64,000 nucleotides of DNA from JBDTSW01 sp963782605 (lineage in GTDB: Bacteria > Actinomycetota > Thermoleophilia > Solirubrobacterales > 70-9). Positions 33,385-41,940 of the stretch are shown here, in pieces. Position 1 is the first letter of the stretch; every line of letters begins with the position of its first letter. The stretch is from the NCBI GenBank assembly GCA_963782605.1, contig CAWAKK010000010.1:211299-275298 (forward strand). Reading direction: 5' to 3'. The notes beneath the pieces were generated by a model. It searched no databases and was not told the origin of the DNA. It saw only the letters and a list, made by a program, of their open reading frames with translations. Made by a program: the position numbers and the translations under genes.

Positions 33385-34161
33385 GCCGCCGTGCCCGCTA
33401 CTGGTCGGTCGCCCGCACCGTCTTCTGGCGCCACATGCACAGCGTGCTGCGTCGCCCGCAGCTGTTTCTTGCCGGCGATCATCTTCCCGCTCTTCTTCTA
33501 CATGGCGTTCGCGGGCGGCCTCTCGAACGTCGCCAACGTGCCGGGCTTTGACTACTACGACTACAACGCCTTCCAGTTCGTGTTCGTGCTGTTGCAGTCG
33601 GCGGCGTTCGGCGGGGTCTTCATCGGCTTCTCGATCGGCGCCGACTTCGATTCCGGCTTCACTCGGCGCCTGTTCACCGCGGCTCCCGACCGGTCGGCGG
33701 TCGTGGCGGGCTTCGGGCTCGCGGCCCTGGTCCGGGCCGTGATGGTCTGGGCGATGGTGTTCGCGATCGCCCTCGTGACCGGCATGGAGGTGGCGGGCAA
33801 CGCCGTCGACCTGGTCGGGCTCCTCGGGCTCGCCTTCGTCGTCAACGTGGCGGCGTTCCTGTTCGCGGCCGGGATGATGCTGCGCTTCCGCACTATGCAG
33901 GCCGCTCCGGCGATGCAGATTCCGATGTTCATGATCCTGATGACGACGCCGGTGTACGTCCCGCGCGACCTCATCCAGGGGTGGGTTGCGACGGCGACCG
34001 AGTTCAACCCGGCGACGGCGATCGTGGAGGGAGGCCGCTCGCTCATGGCGGGCGCGCCGTTTCACATCCTGCTCGCGTTCGGGGCCGCCGCAGGCTTGCT
34101 GGCGCTGATGGCGGCGTTCGCGCGTCGCGGCCTGCGTCGCGCCGAGGCTGAGGCCGCCTAG
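33381..34161 (+). CDS. ABC-2 permease, DrrB-like (second), with one-base frameshift
   Basis: The protein begins MSRRARYWSVARTVFWRHMH at ATG 33381 (ATGA overlap) and continues in another frame with PAIIFPLFFYMAFAGGLSNV. Removing one T at 33469-33470 joins the parts into about 259 residues with six helices and the conserved TPVYVPRDLIQGWV. It is a paralogue of the permease before it. The shift is probably a sequence error. Its stop overlaps the convergent SRPBCC gene by four bases. Confidence 0.8.
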
Positions 34162-34631
34162 CTGGGCCCCTCGACCTGGTCGGCGCTGGCGTCGGCCTCG
34201 GCCACGACCTTCAGCTTCTTCAGCGACTTCCGCGCCGCGCGGCGAGCGGACGCTCTCGCGACCCGCCCTGCGAGGAGCTTCACGGGGCCGCCCGGCAGGT
34301 CGAAATCGTTCTCGTAGCCAAACCGGGTGCCGCCGTTCGAGGCAGCGAGGACGTAGCGGATCTTCGCGTCGGCTCCCTTGGGACCGTCCGCGTCCCACTC
34401 GGCCAGGGTGGGCGGATCCGAGCGTGTGAGCGTCCACTCGACGTCGACCGGCTGACCCCCGAGGCAGAGCACCTGTTGAAAGGACTCGCCCTCGGTGATC
34501 TCATCCCGAGGGGTATCGCTGACGCGCCGATGGACGCTGACCCACTCGCAGAGGCGATCCGGGTCCATCACCAGGTCCCAGACCGCCTCCGGCGGTGCGT
34601 CTATGTCGATCTGCTCGCGGACCTCGGGCAT
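34158..34631 (-). CDS. SRPBCC-fold protein, Rv0910 toxin-like
   Basis: The 157-residue protein has the START/polyketide-cyclase fold: REQIDIDAPPEAVWDLVMDP, GESFQQVLCLGGQPVDVEWT and GGTRFGYENDFDLPGGPV. Its C-terminus is basic (ASARRAARKSLKKLKVV). It lies 30 bases downstream of a gene resembling the Rv0909 antitoxin, the same order as the Rv0909-Rv0910 pair of Mycobacterium tuberculosis in which the SRPBCC protein is the toxin. A plain ligand-binding role is the alternative. Confidence 0.7.
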   Translation of the reverse strand: MPEVREQIDIDAPPEAVWDLVMDPDRLCEWVSVHRRVSDTPRDEITEGESFQQVLCLGGQPVDVEWTLTRSDPPTLAEWDADGPKGADAKIRYVLAASNGGTRFGYENDFDLPGGPVKLLAGRVARASARRAARKSLKKLKVVAEADASADQVEGPS

Positions 34632-34661
34632 CTGATCCCCGATGGCCGCCCGCCGCGCGGG

Positions 34662-35021
34662 CTACTTGGAGCCGCCGACCTCGCCCGGGCTGTCGTCGTG
34701 CGCAGGCGTCGTGCCGGCACTCTCGCTCGCCTCGGTCTTGGCCTTGCCGGCTGCGGCCTTCGGCGTTTGCGAAGCGCCGTCGGCGGCCTTGGGCGCGGTC
34801 GCGGAGGTGGGCGCCTCTGAGGTGCCGGCGGTCGTGGGCGGCTTCTCAGCGCTGCCCGGATCCTTGATCGCCGCGGCAGCGGCCTTCGCCTTGTCCGTGA
34901 TGCTGCCCGGCCCCTTGGCGATGCTCTTGAGCTGCTCGGCGTCCTGCTTCAGCGACTCCTTGCCGCCGCGCTGTTCGACCGTCTGCTTCGCCTTGTCGGC
35001 GAGGTTCTTGAAGTTCACCAT
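34662..35021 (-). CDS. Rv0909-like antitoxin with Ala/Lys/Pro-rich tail
   Basis: The first 55 residues (VNFKNLADKAKQTVEQRGGK, then LKQDAEQLKSIAKGPGSITD and KAKAAAAAIKDPG) match the short antitoxins annotated like Rv0909: amphipathic helices with Asp/Lys-Ala repeats. The rest (to 119) is a low-complexity Ala/Thr/Pro/Lys tail, longer than usual. It precedes the SRPBCC gene on the same strand. AAAGGAG lies upstream of the ATG. Confidence 0.6.
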   Translation of the reverse strand: MVNFKNLADKAKQTVEQRGGKESLKQDAEQLKSIAKGPGSITDKAKAAAAAIKDPGSAEKPPTTAGTSEAPTSATAPKAADGASQTPKAAAGKAKTEASESAGTTPAHDDSPGEVGGSK

Positions 35022-35093
35022 TCGTATTCGCTCCTTTGTTCTTTCAGAAAAGTTGCCGGGACTCTAGTTCCCGGTCAGCCCTCGGACAATCGG

Positions 35094-35300
35094 CTATTCG
35101 CCGCGCTTTGCCCGGCGCTCGGATTCGGCTCGCTCCTCGAGCTTCTCCTTGAGGTAGGCCTGCTTGTCGGCACGCCGGCGGTGCTGATGAGCCTCGTCCT
35201 TCGTCACGGACCCCTCGAGCCGATCGCGCTCCTCGCTCTCGCGCTCGGCCGCAACCGTTCGCAGCTCCTCGGTGCTCGGCTCGTCCTTGGGCGCGTCCAT
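35094..35300 (-). CDS. Small charged coiled-coil protein
   Basis: The 68-residue protein is nearly all charged helix (STEELRTVAAERESEERDRL, then ADKQAYLKEKLEERAESERR). No membrane segment or known domain. An ATG at 35306 is also possible. It lies 73 bases upstream of the antitoxin-like gene on the same strand. Function unknown. Confidence 0.5.
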   Translation of the reverse strand: MDAPKDEPSTEELRTVAAERESEERDRLEGSVTKDEAHQHRRRADKQAYLKEKLEERAESERRAKRGE

Positions 35301-35385
35301 GGCCACGACCTCAGGCTACCCGCAGGACGGATGTCGTAGGCGGCCCACGCGCCAAAAGCGCCTGCGGCGCTGCCACACTCCCGGG

Positions 35386-36120
35386 ATGCGTGCGCTCGCG
35401 ATCGTGCACCAGCGGGACGCGGGGCCCGGGGTTTTCGCCGAGGCGATGGCTGCGCGCGGCGTGGATCTGGACGAGTGGTTCATCACCGAGGATCTGACTC
35501 CGCCCGCCGATCCGCTCGCCTACGACGCGGTCCTTTCCTTCGGCGCGGCCGCGCACCCCGATCAGGACGCAATCCATCCGTGGATGGCTCCGGAGAAGGA
35601 GCTGCTCGCCGAGCTGCTTCACCGTGAGGTGCCGCTGCTCGGCGCGTGCCTCGGCTCGCAGCTCCTCGGCGACGCCGCCGGCTCACCCGCGCGGAGAGCC
35701 AGCATGCCGGAGATCGGCTGGTACGAGGTCGAGGTCCTCCCCGAGGGTCGCGACGACCCGCTGCTCGGGCCCATGGCTCCGTCGTTTACCGCTTTTGAGT
35801 GGCACTCCTACGAGGTCCCGCTGCCACCTGGCGCCACCGCCCTCGCTCGCAGCGCGATCTGCCCGCAGGCATACCGGATCGGCGAGCTCGCCTGGGGAAT
35901 TCAGTTTCACGCCGAGGTCTCCGAGCGCGACGTCCAGTGCTGGATCGGCGAGTACGAGGTCGATCCCGACGCCGTCGCGATGGACATAAACGCGGAGCAC
36001 CTGCACGCCGAGACCACGCCTCGGATCGACACCTGGAACCGGCTCGGACGCGAGCTCTGCGACCGCTTCTTAGACGTCGTCGCCGCCCGCCACGGCGCCA
36101 GCGTGGCCCTAGGGTCCTAG
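35386..36120 (+). CDS. Class I glutamine amidotransferase-like protein (GMP-synthase type)
   Basis: The 244-residue protein has the triad of the class I fold: nucleophile Cys in LLGACLGSQLLGDAAG, His in GIQFHAEV followed by Glu two residues on. AFEWHSYEVPLPPGATALAR is typical of the GMP-synthase-like amidotransferases (YebB/GuaA-like stand-alone). It probably hydrolyses a gamma-glutamyl amide. It converges with the SDR at the end of the amine cluster and could serve it, but is on the opposite strand. Confidence 0.8.
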   Translation: MRALAIVHQRDAGPGVFAEAMAARGVDLDEWFITEDLTPPADPLAYDAVLSFGAAAHPDQDAIHPWMAPEKELLAELLHREVPLLGACLGSQLLGDAAGSPARRASMPEIGWYEVEVLPEGRDDPLLGPMAPSFTAFEWHSYEVPLPPGATALARSAICPQAYRIGELAWGIQFHAEVSERDVQCWIGEYEVDPDAVAMDINAEHLHAETTPRIDTWNRLGRELCDRFLDVVAARHGASVALGS

Positions 36121-36128
36121 CTCGCTGC

Positions 36129-36875
36129 TCAGTCCGGGGTGACGTAGGCGCCCGAGATGCCGCCGTCGACCATGAACGTCGAGGCGTTCACGTAGGAGGA
36201 TTCGTCCGAGGCCAAAAAGAGCGCCGCCATGGCGATCTCTCGCGCCTGGGCGAAGCGGCCCATCGGGACATGGACCAGCCGCCGCTGCGCCTGGACCTCA
36301 TCGGCAGCGAAGAGCTCCCGTAGCAGGGGTGTGTCGACCGGGCCCGGACAGAGCGCGTTCACCCGCACGCCGCGGCTGGCGAACTCGACGCCCATCTCGC
36401 GCGACATCGCGACCACGGCGCCCTTCGAAGCCGAGTAGGAGATCTGCGAGGTCGCGGCGCCGAGCAGGGCCACGAACGAGCCGCTGTTGATCACCGACCC
36501 GCCGCCGCCTTCGAGCAGGTGCGGGATCCCGTGCTTGCAGCAGAGCAGGACGCCGCGGATGTTGACGTCCTGGACGCGTTGCCAGGCATCGAGGTCGGTG
36601 TCGATCACCGAGACGTCGTCGGGCGGATTGATCCCGGCGTTGTTGAAGAGGACGTCGATGCGCCCGAACTCCTCGGCCACCTGCGCGTACATGTCGCGGA
36701 CCTGGTCGGAGTCGGTGACGTCGGCCTGGATCGCGATCGTGCCCTCGGCGCCCTCGACCAGATCGACGCCTGCGACCTTTGCGCCCTCCTCCATGAAGAG
36801 GCGCGCCGATTCCGCGCCGATTCCCGATACCGCCCCGGTGATGACGCAGACCTTCCCCTCGAGCCTGCCCGACAT
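36129..36875 (-). CDS. SDR family oxidoreductase
   Basis: The 248-residue classical SDR has ITGAVSGIGAESARLF, NNAGINPP, the catalytic Ser and Tyr-x3-Lys in QISYSASKGAVVAM, and CPGPVDTPLL. Cofactor selectivity is suggested by Asp in AGVDLVEGAEG (NAD). Its ATG shares a base with the stop of the aldehyde dehydrogenase, so it belongs to the same operon and may act on an alcohol/aldehyde intermediate. Confidence 0.88.
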   Translation of the reverse strand: MSGRLEGKVCVITGAVSGIGAESARLFMEEGAKVAGVDLVEGAEGTIAIQADVTDSDQVRDMYAQVAEEFGRIDVLFNNAGINPPDDVSVIDTDLDAWQRVQDVNIRGVLLCCKHGIPHLLEGGGGSVINSGSFVALLGAATSQISYSASKGAVVAMSREMGVEFASRGVRVNALCPGPVDTPLLRELFAADEVQAQRRLVHVPMGRFAQAREIAMAALFLASDESSYVNASTFMVDGGISGAYVTPD

Positions 36876-38249
36876 CAGCTCTCCCCGGTCGCGAAGTAGA
36901 CGTTCTTTACCTCCGTGTAGTGCTCGAGCGCGTGCGGGCCGAGCTCGCGGCCGACGCCCGACTGCTTGAAGCCGCCGAACGGAGTCGAGACCCGCACCGA
37001 GGTATTCGAGTTGATCGAGACGACACCGCTGTCCATCGCCCTGGCGCTGCGGAGCGCCTTGGCGCCGTCCTGGGTCCAAACCGATCCCGAGAGGCCGTAG
37101 GGCGTGTCGTTCGCGATCGCGATCGCGTCGGCCTCGCCCTCGAAGGGGATGACCGAGGCGATCGGGCCGAAGATCTCCTCGCGCGCCTGGCGGTCATCGT
37201 TCGAGACGGGACACAGCACGGTCGGGGCGAACCAGAAGCCTGGCCCATCGGGTGCCGAGCCCCGGAAGGCGACGGGCGCGTCGTCGTCGAGATAGGACCC
37301 CACCGACTCGCGCTGGCCCTCCGAGATCAAGCGGGCCCATCTCGGTCGCGTCGTCGAGGGGGTCGCCCACGGCGAGCGCTTTTACGGCCGTCTCGAGGTG
37401 GCCCATGAACTCGTCCAACGCGGAGCGCTCGACGAGGATCCGCGAGCGCGCGCAGCAGTCCTGGCCGGCGTTCCCGAAGACGCCGCCCGGCGCCGCGGCG
37501 GCGGCCGCCTCCAGATCGGCGTCGGCGTAGATCACGTTCGCCGACTTGCCGCCCAGCTCAAGCGTCACCCGCTTGATCGTCTGCGCGGCCGCGGCGGCAA
37601 TTCCGCGGCCAACCTCGGTGGACCCGGTGAACGCCACCTTGGCGACGTCCTCGTGCTCCACCAGGCGCTGGCCACAGACCGAGCCCGGACCGGGCACCAC
37701 GTTGAGGACGCCCTCGGGAATCCCGGACTCCTTCGCGATCCTCTCCAGCTCGAGCGCCGTCAGCGGCGTGAGCTCCGCCGGCTTCAACACGATCGTGTTG
37801 CCGGCGGCGAGCGCGGGCGCCACCTTCCAGCAGGCGATCACGAGCGGGAAGTTCCAGGGGACGATCATCCCCACCACGCCCAGCGGCTCGCGGAAGGTCA
37901 TGTCGATCCCGCCCGCCACGGGGATCGTGTCGCCGAGCAGGCGCTGCGGTCCGGCTGCGTAGTAGCGGAACGTGTCGGCGACCATCCCCATCTCGCCGCG
38001 CGCATCGGAGATCGGCTTGCCCGCGTTTCGCGCCTCGAGCTGCGCGAGCTCCTCGCCGCGGTCGCTGAGCGCGTTCGCGAGCTCGTGCATGAGCGCCGAG
38101 CGCTCCTCGGGGTCGATCGCGCGCCATGCCGGAAAGGCCTCCTTCGCCCGGGCCACCGCGGCGTCGACGTCATCGGCGTCGCCACGCGGAATCGTCTCCA
38201 TCACCTCCGCGGTCGCCGGCTCGGTGACCTCGATCGTCTCGGTGCTCAT
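36875..38249 (-). CDS. Aldehyde dehydrogenase (PuuC/betaine-aldehyde type), one-base frameshift
   Basis: The enzyme starts MSTETIEVTEPATAEVMETI. Motifs: VPWNFPLVIACWKVAPALAA, catalytic Glu in LELGGKSAN, catalytic Cys in GNAGQDCCARSRI, REEIFGPIASVIPFE and FGGFKQSGVGRELG. The frame breaks near 37329-37330; dropping one base (CTTGATC to CTGATC on the coding strand) gives TEMGPLISEGQRESV and a normal length of about 457 residues. It oxidises an aminoaldehyde. It overlaps the gamma-glutamyl hydrolase gene as ATGA. Confidence 0.88.
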
Positions 38250-38965
38250 GACGCGCTCACCTCCACCCTTGTCGTCTCGATCAATGAGGGAATCACCGTT
38301 TGGCGCTCCTCCTCCTCCGTATGCCAGAGAATCCCAAGCGCAAACGGGTGGTCGGGCAGCTCGATCGCCTCGATCACCTCGTCGGGCACCGAGTGGCCCG
38401 TCGGCATCAGCCCCTCGCCCAGCTCGCCGATCCCCTGGTGATGGTGGGAGTGAACCTCGCACGACTCGCCGCCCGTGGCGCGCGCGGCGAGCGAGCCGGG
38501 CTCGAGCTTCACCTCGTGGATCGTGAAGTTGCCGGCGAGCGCGAGGTGCTGCTTTGCCGTCGGCAGCTCCTGGATCAGGGTGCCGCCGCGCGCGATGTTC
38601 AGGATCTCCATCCCGCGGCAGATGCCGAGGAGCGGGAGCTCACGCGCGAGCGCCGCGTTGGTGAGCGCGATCTCGAAGCGGTCGCGCTCGGGCTTCGAGC
38701 CGATCGTCTCGGGCTCGCGCTCCTCGCCGTAGGAGGCGGGGTCGAGGTCGGCTCCACCGGCGACGATCAGCGCGTCGAGCAGGTCCAGGACCTGGTCGAC
38801 CTCCTCGGTTGACTCGTCGTGCGGCGGCAGCAGGACCGGCAGCGCCCCAGACTCGGCGACCTTCGCCGAATAGGTGCGCGGAGAGACGTTCGCGAGCGTG
38901 TCCCACGCTGTCCACTGCGCCTGCTCGAGAGCGGCACAGATCCCGACGACGGGGCGCCGGCTCAA
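38246..38965 (-). CDS. Gamma-glutamyl-GABA hydrolase family protein (PuuD-like)
   Basis: The 239-residue class I amidotransferase fold has PPHDESTEEVDQVLDLLDAL, GGADLDPASYGEE, nucleophile Cys in LLGICRGMEILNIARGG, HSHHHQGI and the catalytic His in LGILWHTEE. The family cleaves gamma-glutamyl amides. In the E. coli Puu pathway PuuD releases GABA. Its neighbours here are a PuuA-like ligase and a PuuC-like dehydrogenase, with start/stop overlaps on both sides. Confidence 0.9.
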   Translation of the reverse strand: MSRRPVVGICAALEQAQWTAWDTLANVSPRTYSAKVAESGALPVLLPPHDESTEEVDQVLDLLDALIVAGGADLDPASYGEEREPETIGSKPERDRFEIALTNAALARELPLLGICRGMEILNIARGGTLIQELPTAKQHLALAGNFTIHEVKLEPGSLAARATGGESCEVHSHHHQGIGELGEGLMPTGHSVPDEVIEAIELPDHPFALGILWHTEEEERQTVIPSLIETTRVEVSAS

Positions 38966-40290
38966 AGCCGCTCGAACCCCCGGTACTTCTCCCAGTCGGT
39001 CACGGCGGCCTCCATGGCCTCGAGCTCGATCCGGGCGCGGTTCAGGTAGTGGTCGATCACCTCCTGGCCGAAGGCCTCCTTGGCCACGTCGCTGGAGGCG
39101 AACAGATCGCGCGCCGCGTACATCGTGTGCGGCACGTGGGGCTTGTCTGCCTCGTATGCGTTCCCCGGCAGCGCCGGCTCGAGCTCGAGCTCGTTGTCGA
39201 TGCCGTGCAGGCCCGCGGCGATCATCGCCGCGAGGGCGAGGTAGGGGTTTACGTCGGCTCCGGGCATGCGGTTCTCGACGCGGCGCGCCGGCCCGTGGCC
39301 CACCACCCGCATCGAGCAGGTGCGGTTGTCCTGCCCCCAGGCGACGGCCGTCGGCGCGAACGAGCCCGGCACGAAGCGCTTGTACGAGTTGATCTGAGGC
39401 GCGAAGAACAAGGTCAGCTCCTCCAGGCAGGCGAGCTGACCGGCGATGAAGTGGTTGAACGTCTTGTCGTCGTCGCCGAAGATGTTCTTGCCGTCCTCAT
39501 CCGCCAGCGAGCAGTGGATGTGGCAGGAGTTCCCCTCGAGCTCGTTCCACTTCGCCATGAAGGTGATCGCGTAACCCTCCTGAGAGGCGATCTCCTTGGC
39601 GCCGTTCTTGTAGATGACGTGGTCGTCGCAGGCCGCCAGCGCCTCGTCGTAGTGGAAGTTGATCTCGTGCTGGCCGAAGTTGCACTCGCCCTTCGAGTTC
39701 TCGACCATCATGTCCGCGCCCATCATCGAGTTGCGGATGCGGCGGATCAGCGGCTCGACGCGAGCGGTGCCCAGCATCGAGTAGTCGACGTTGTAGAGGT
39801 TGGTCGGCTCGAGGTTGCGGTATCCCTGCTTCCAGGCCTCCTCGTAGGTGTCGTTGAAGACGATGAACTCGAGCTCGGTGCCGGCGAACGCCCGCCAGCC
39901 GCGCTCCGCGAGCCTCGCGAGCTGCTTGCGGAGGATCTGACGGGGCGAGGCAACCACGTCCGACTCGTCGTGCCAGCCGAGGTCGGCCATGAGGAGCACC
40001 GTGCCCTCGTGCCACGGGATCGGGCGCAGGGTGTCGAAGTCCGGCCGCATCTCGAAGTCGCCGTAGCCACGCGACCAAGACGACATCTCATATCCCTCGA
40101 CGGTGTCCATGTCGACGTCGACGGCGAGGAGGTAGTTACAGCCCTCGGCGCCGTGCTCGGCGACGTCGTCGAGGAAGTGCTGCGCGGTGAGCCGCTTGCC
40201 CTGCAGCCGTCCCTCCATGTCGGCGATCGCGAGGAGGACGGTGTCCACCTCTCCATCCCCCACGGCCTTCTTCAGGTCGTCAAGCTTCAT
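38962..40290 (-). CDS. Glutamine-synthetase-like gamma-glutamyl-amine ligase (PuuA-like)
   Basis: The 442-residue protein has the glutamine synthetase fold: FAGTELEFIVFNDTYEEAW (ATP/metal Glu residues), NFGQHEINFHYDEAL, NSCHIHCSLAD and RRVENRMPGADVNPYLALAA. The adenylylation-loop Tyr motif of housekeeping GlnA is not seen. With PuuD- and PuuC-like genes in the same operon it probably glutamylates an amine using ATP. The amine cannot be read from sequence: putrescine, ethanolamine or a short alkylamine are all possible. First gene of the leftward operon. Confidence 0.88.
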   Translation of the reverse strand: MKLDDLKKAVGDGEVDTVLLAIADMEGRLQGKRLTAQHFLDDVAEHGAEGCNYLLAVDVDMDTVEGYEMSSWSRGYGDFEMRPDFDTLRPIPWHEGTVLLMADLGWHDESDVVASPRQILRKQLARLAERGWRAFAGTELEFIVFNDTYEEAWKQGYRNLEPTNLYNVDYSMLGTARVEPLIRRIRNSMMGADMMVENSKGECNFGQHEINFHYDEALAACDDHVIYKNGAKEIASQEGYAITFMAKWNELEGNSCHIHCSLADEDGKNIFGDDDKTFNHFIAGQLACLEELTLFFAPQINSYKRFVPGSFAPTAVAWGQDNRTCSMRVVGHGPARRVENRMPGADVNPYLALAAMIAAGLHGIDNELELEPALPGNAYEADKPHVPHTMYAARDLFASSDVAKEAFGQEVIDHYLNRARIELEAMEAAVTDWEKYRGFERL

Positions 40291-40369
40291 CTCTCTCCCA
40301 TGTCGTGTCAGCGAAAGGTGTGTTCTCCCAACCTTTCGCGCCGCAGCCTATCCAGATAGCTTCTCAAGC

Positions 40370-41836
40370 GTGAGCGGGCGCTACCTCCTGGGGGTCGACG
40401 AGGGAACCACCGGCGTCAAGGCAGCGCTCTTCGATGAAAGCCTCCAACCGGTCCGCGAGGCACGGCGGGACAAGGTGAACCGCCACCCGAAGCCGGGGTG
40501 GGTGGAGCAGGACGGCAACGAGGTCCTGGACGCCGTGGTCGAGGCGATCGGGGATGTGCTGACCGATGCCCCGGGCGAGGTCGTCGCCTGCGGCCTTGAT
40601 CATCAGGGCGAGTCGGTGCTCGCGTGGGACGCCTCCTCGGGCGAGCCCCTGAGCCCGATCGTCGTCTGGCAGGACAAGCGCTCGCAGGAGATCCTCGACA
40701 CCCTGGGGGAGCGCGAGACAGAGGTAAAGGAGGCGAGCGGCCTGCCGTTTGATCCCTACTTCTCGGCGGCCAAGCTCGCCTGGCTGCTCACACACGACGA
40801 GACCGTGCAGGCGGCCCGCGAGGCGGGCACGTTGCGGATGGGCACCGTCGACTCCTTCCTCTGCGACCGCCTCGGCGCCGGCTTCGCGACCGATCCGTCA
40901 ACCGCCTCGCGCACACAGCTGCAGCGAATCGACACGGCCGGATGGGACCCGGCGCTCTGCGAGCTCTTCGGCGTCCCGATGGACGTTCTGCCGGAGATCC
41001 GCGACACCGCCGGGGAGCTCGGGGTGCTGACCCACCCGAGCTGGCCATCCGAGCTCCGCCTGTGCGGTCAGACCGTCGACCAGCAGGCCGCCCTCGCCGG
41101 GGCCGGGGCCGTGGTGCCCGGACGGGTCAAGGCCACCTACGGCACCGGCGTCTTCGTCCTCGCCCACGTCGGCGCCGAGGTGCCGGCGCCCGCCGGGGGC
41201 CTGCTCCCAACGGTGGCGTGGCGGATCGACGGGCGTATGGAGTACGCCCTCGACGGCGGGGTCTTCGCCGCCGGCGCGATGCTCGAATGGCTCTGCCGCG
41301 AGCTCGGTGTCGCCGAGACGCCGGCGCAGCTGGGCGAGCTTGCGCACGAGACCGAGGACTCCGGCAGCGTCCGGGTGCTGCCGGCGTTGGCCGGGATCGG
41401 CGCGCCCTGGTGGCGCCCCAACGCCCAGGCCGTACTCGCCGGGATCGACGGCGGCACCAAGCGGGCGATGGTTGCTCGTGCGGCGCTCGAGGGGATCAGC
41501 TGGCGGGTGGCGGACATCGTCGCCGCGATCCGCGAGACCTCGGCCGTCGAGAGCCTGCGCGTCGACGGCGGCGTCACCAACGAGCCCCTTCTGCTCGAGC
41601 TTCAGGCGGACGCGATCGGCGCGCCCGTCGAGGCGGCGGGTGCCGACGCCACGGTGCTCGGCTCGGCCGCACTCGCCGCCGTGGGCTCGGGCGTGATCGA
41701 CTCACTGGCCGATGCCGCCGAGCTCCTCCCGGTCGACCGCAGGGTGGAGCCGGCGCGCGACGAGGAATGGCGTGCCGCCGAGCACGAGCGCTGGCAGGCG
41801 TTCGTGGCGGCGACCGTGGCGCTGGATCGCGCCTAA
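40370..41836 (+). CDS. FGGY-family carbohydrate kinase (glycerol-kinase-like)
   Basis: The 488-residue kinase has both actin-like halves: LLGVDEGTTGVKAALFDE, KPGWVEQDGNEVLDAV, PIVVWQDKRS, VKATYGTGVFVLAHVG, LEGISWRVADIVAAI and RVDGGVTNEPLLLE. The substrate is a polyol or sugar; GxDEGTTG and WVEQD are close to glycerol kinases. GTG 40370 starts the homology. It is divergent from the PuuA-like gene across 79 bases. Confidence 0.88.
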   Translation: MSGRYLLGVDEGTTGVKAALFDESLQPVREARRDKVNRHPKPGWVEQDGNEVLDAVVEAIGDVLTDAPGEVVACGLDHQGESVLAWDASSGEPLSPIVVWQDKRSQEILDTLGERETEVKEASGLPFDPYFSAAKLAWLLTHDETVQAAREAGTLRMGTVDSFLCDRLGAGFATDPSTASRTQLQRIDTAGWDPALCELFGVPMDVLPEIRDTAGELGVLTHPSWPSELRLCGQTVDQQAALAGAGAVVPGRVKATYGTGVFVLAHVGAEVPAPAGGLLPTVAWRIDGRMEYALDGGVFAAGAMLEWLCRELGVAETPAQLGELAHETEDSGSVRVLPALAGIGAPWWRPNAQAVLAGIDGGTKRAMVARAALEGISWRVADIVAAIRETSAVESLRVDGGVTNEPLLLELQADAIGAPVEAAGADATVLGSAALAAVGSGVIDSLADAAELLPVDRRVEPARDEEWRAAEHERWQAFVAATVALDRA

Positions 41837-41885
41837 GCCGCCGATGTCACCGTCCATGGCGCGTGAGCCCAACGCCTGAGGGGCG

Positions 41886-41924
41886 CTGAGCTGCGCAGCC
41901 GCTCTATCGGGCCGCGCAGCTCAG
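41886..41924. terminator. Bidirectional terminator between convergent genes
   Basis: CTGAGCTGCGC (41886-41896) and its exact complement at 41914-41924 form an 11-bp stem with a 17-base loop, between the stops of the FGGY kinase and the APC permease. Confidence 0.65.
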
Positions 41925-41940
41925 GTCCCCGGGCGCCCCG

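Noticed and set aside
32518..34437. Very long minus-strand open frame opposite the ABC permeases
   Set aside because: Arg/Glu/His-rich, crosses two permease genes and their junction; a shadow frame.
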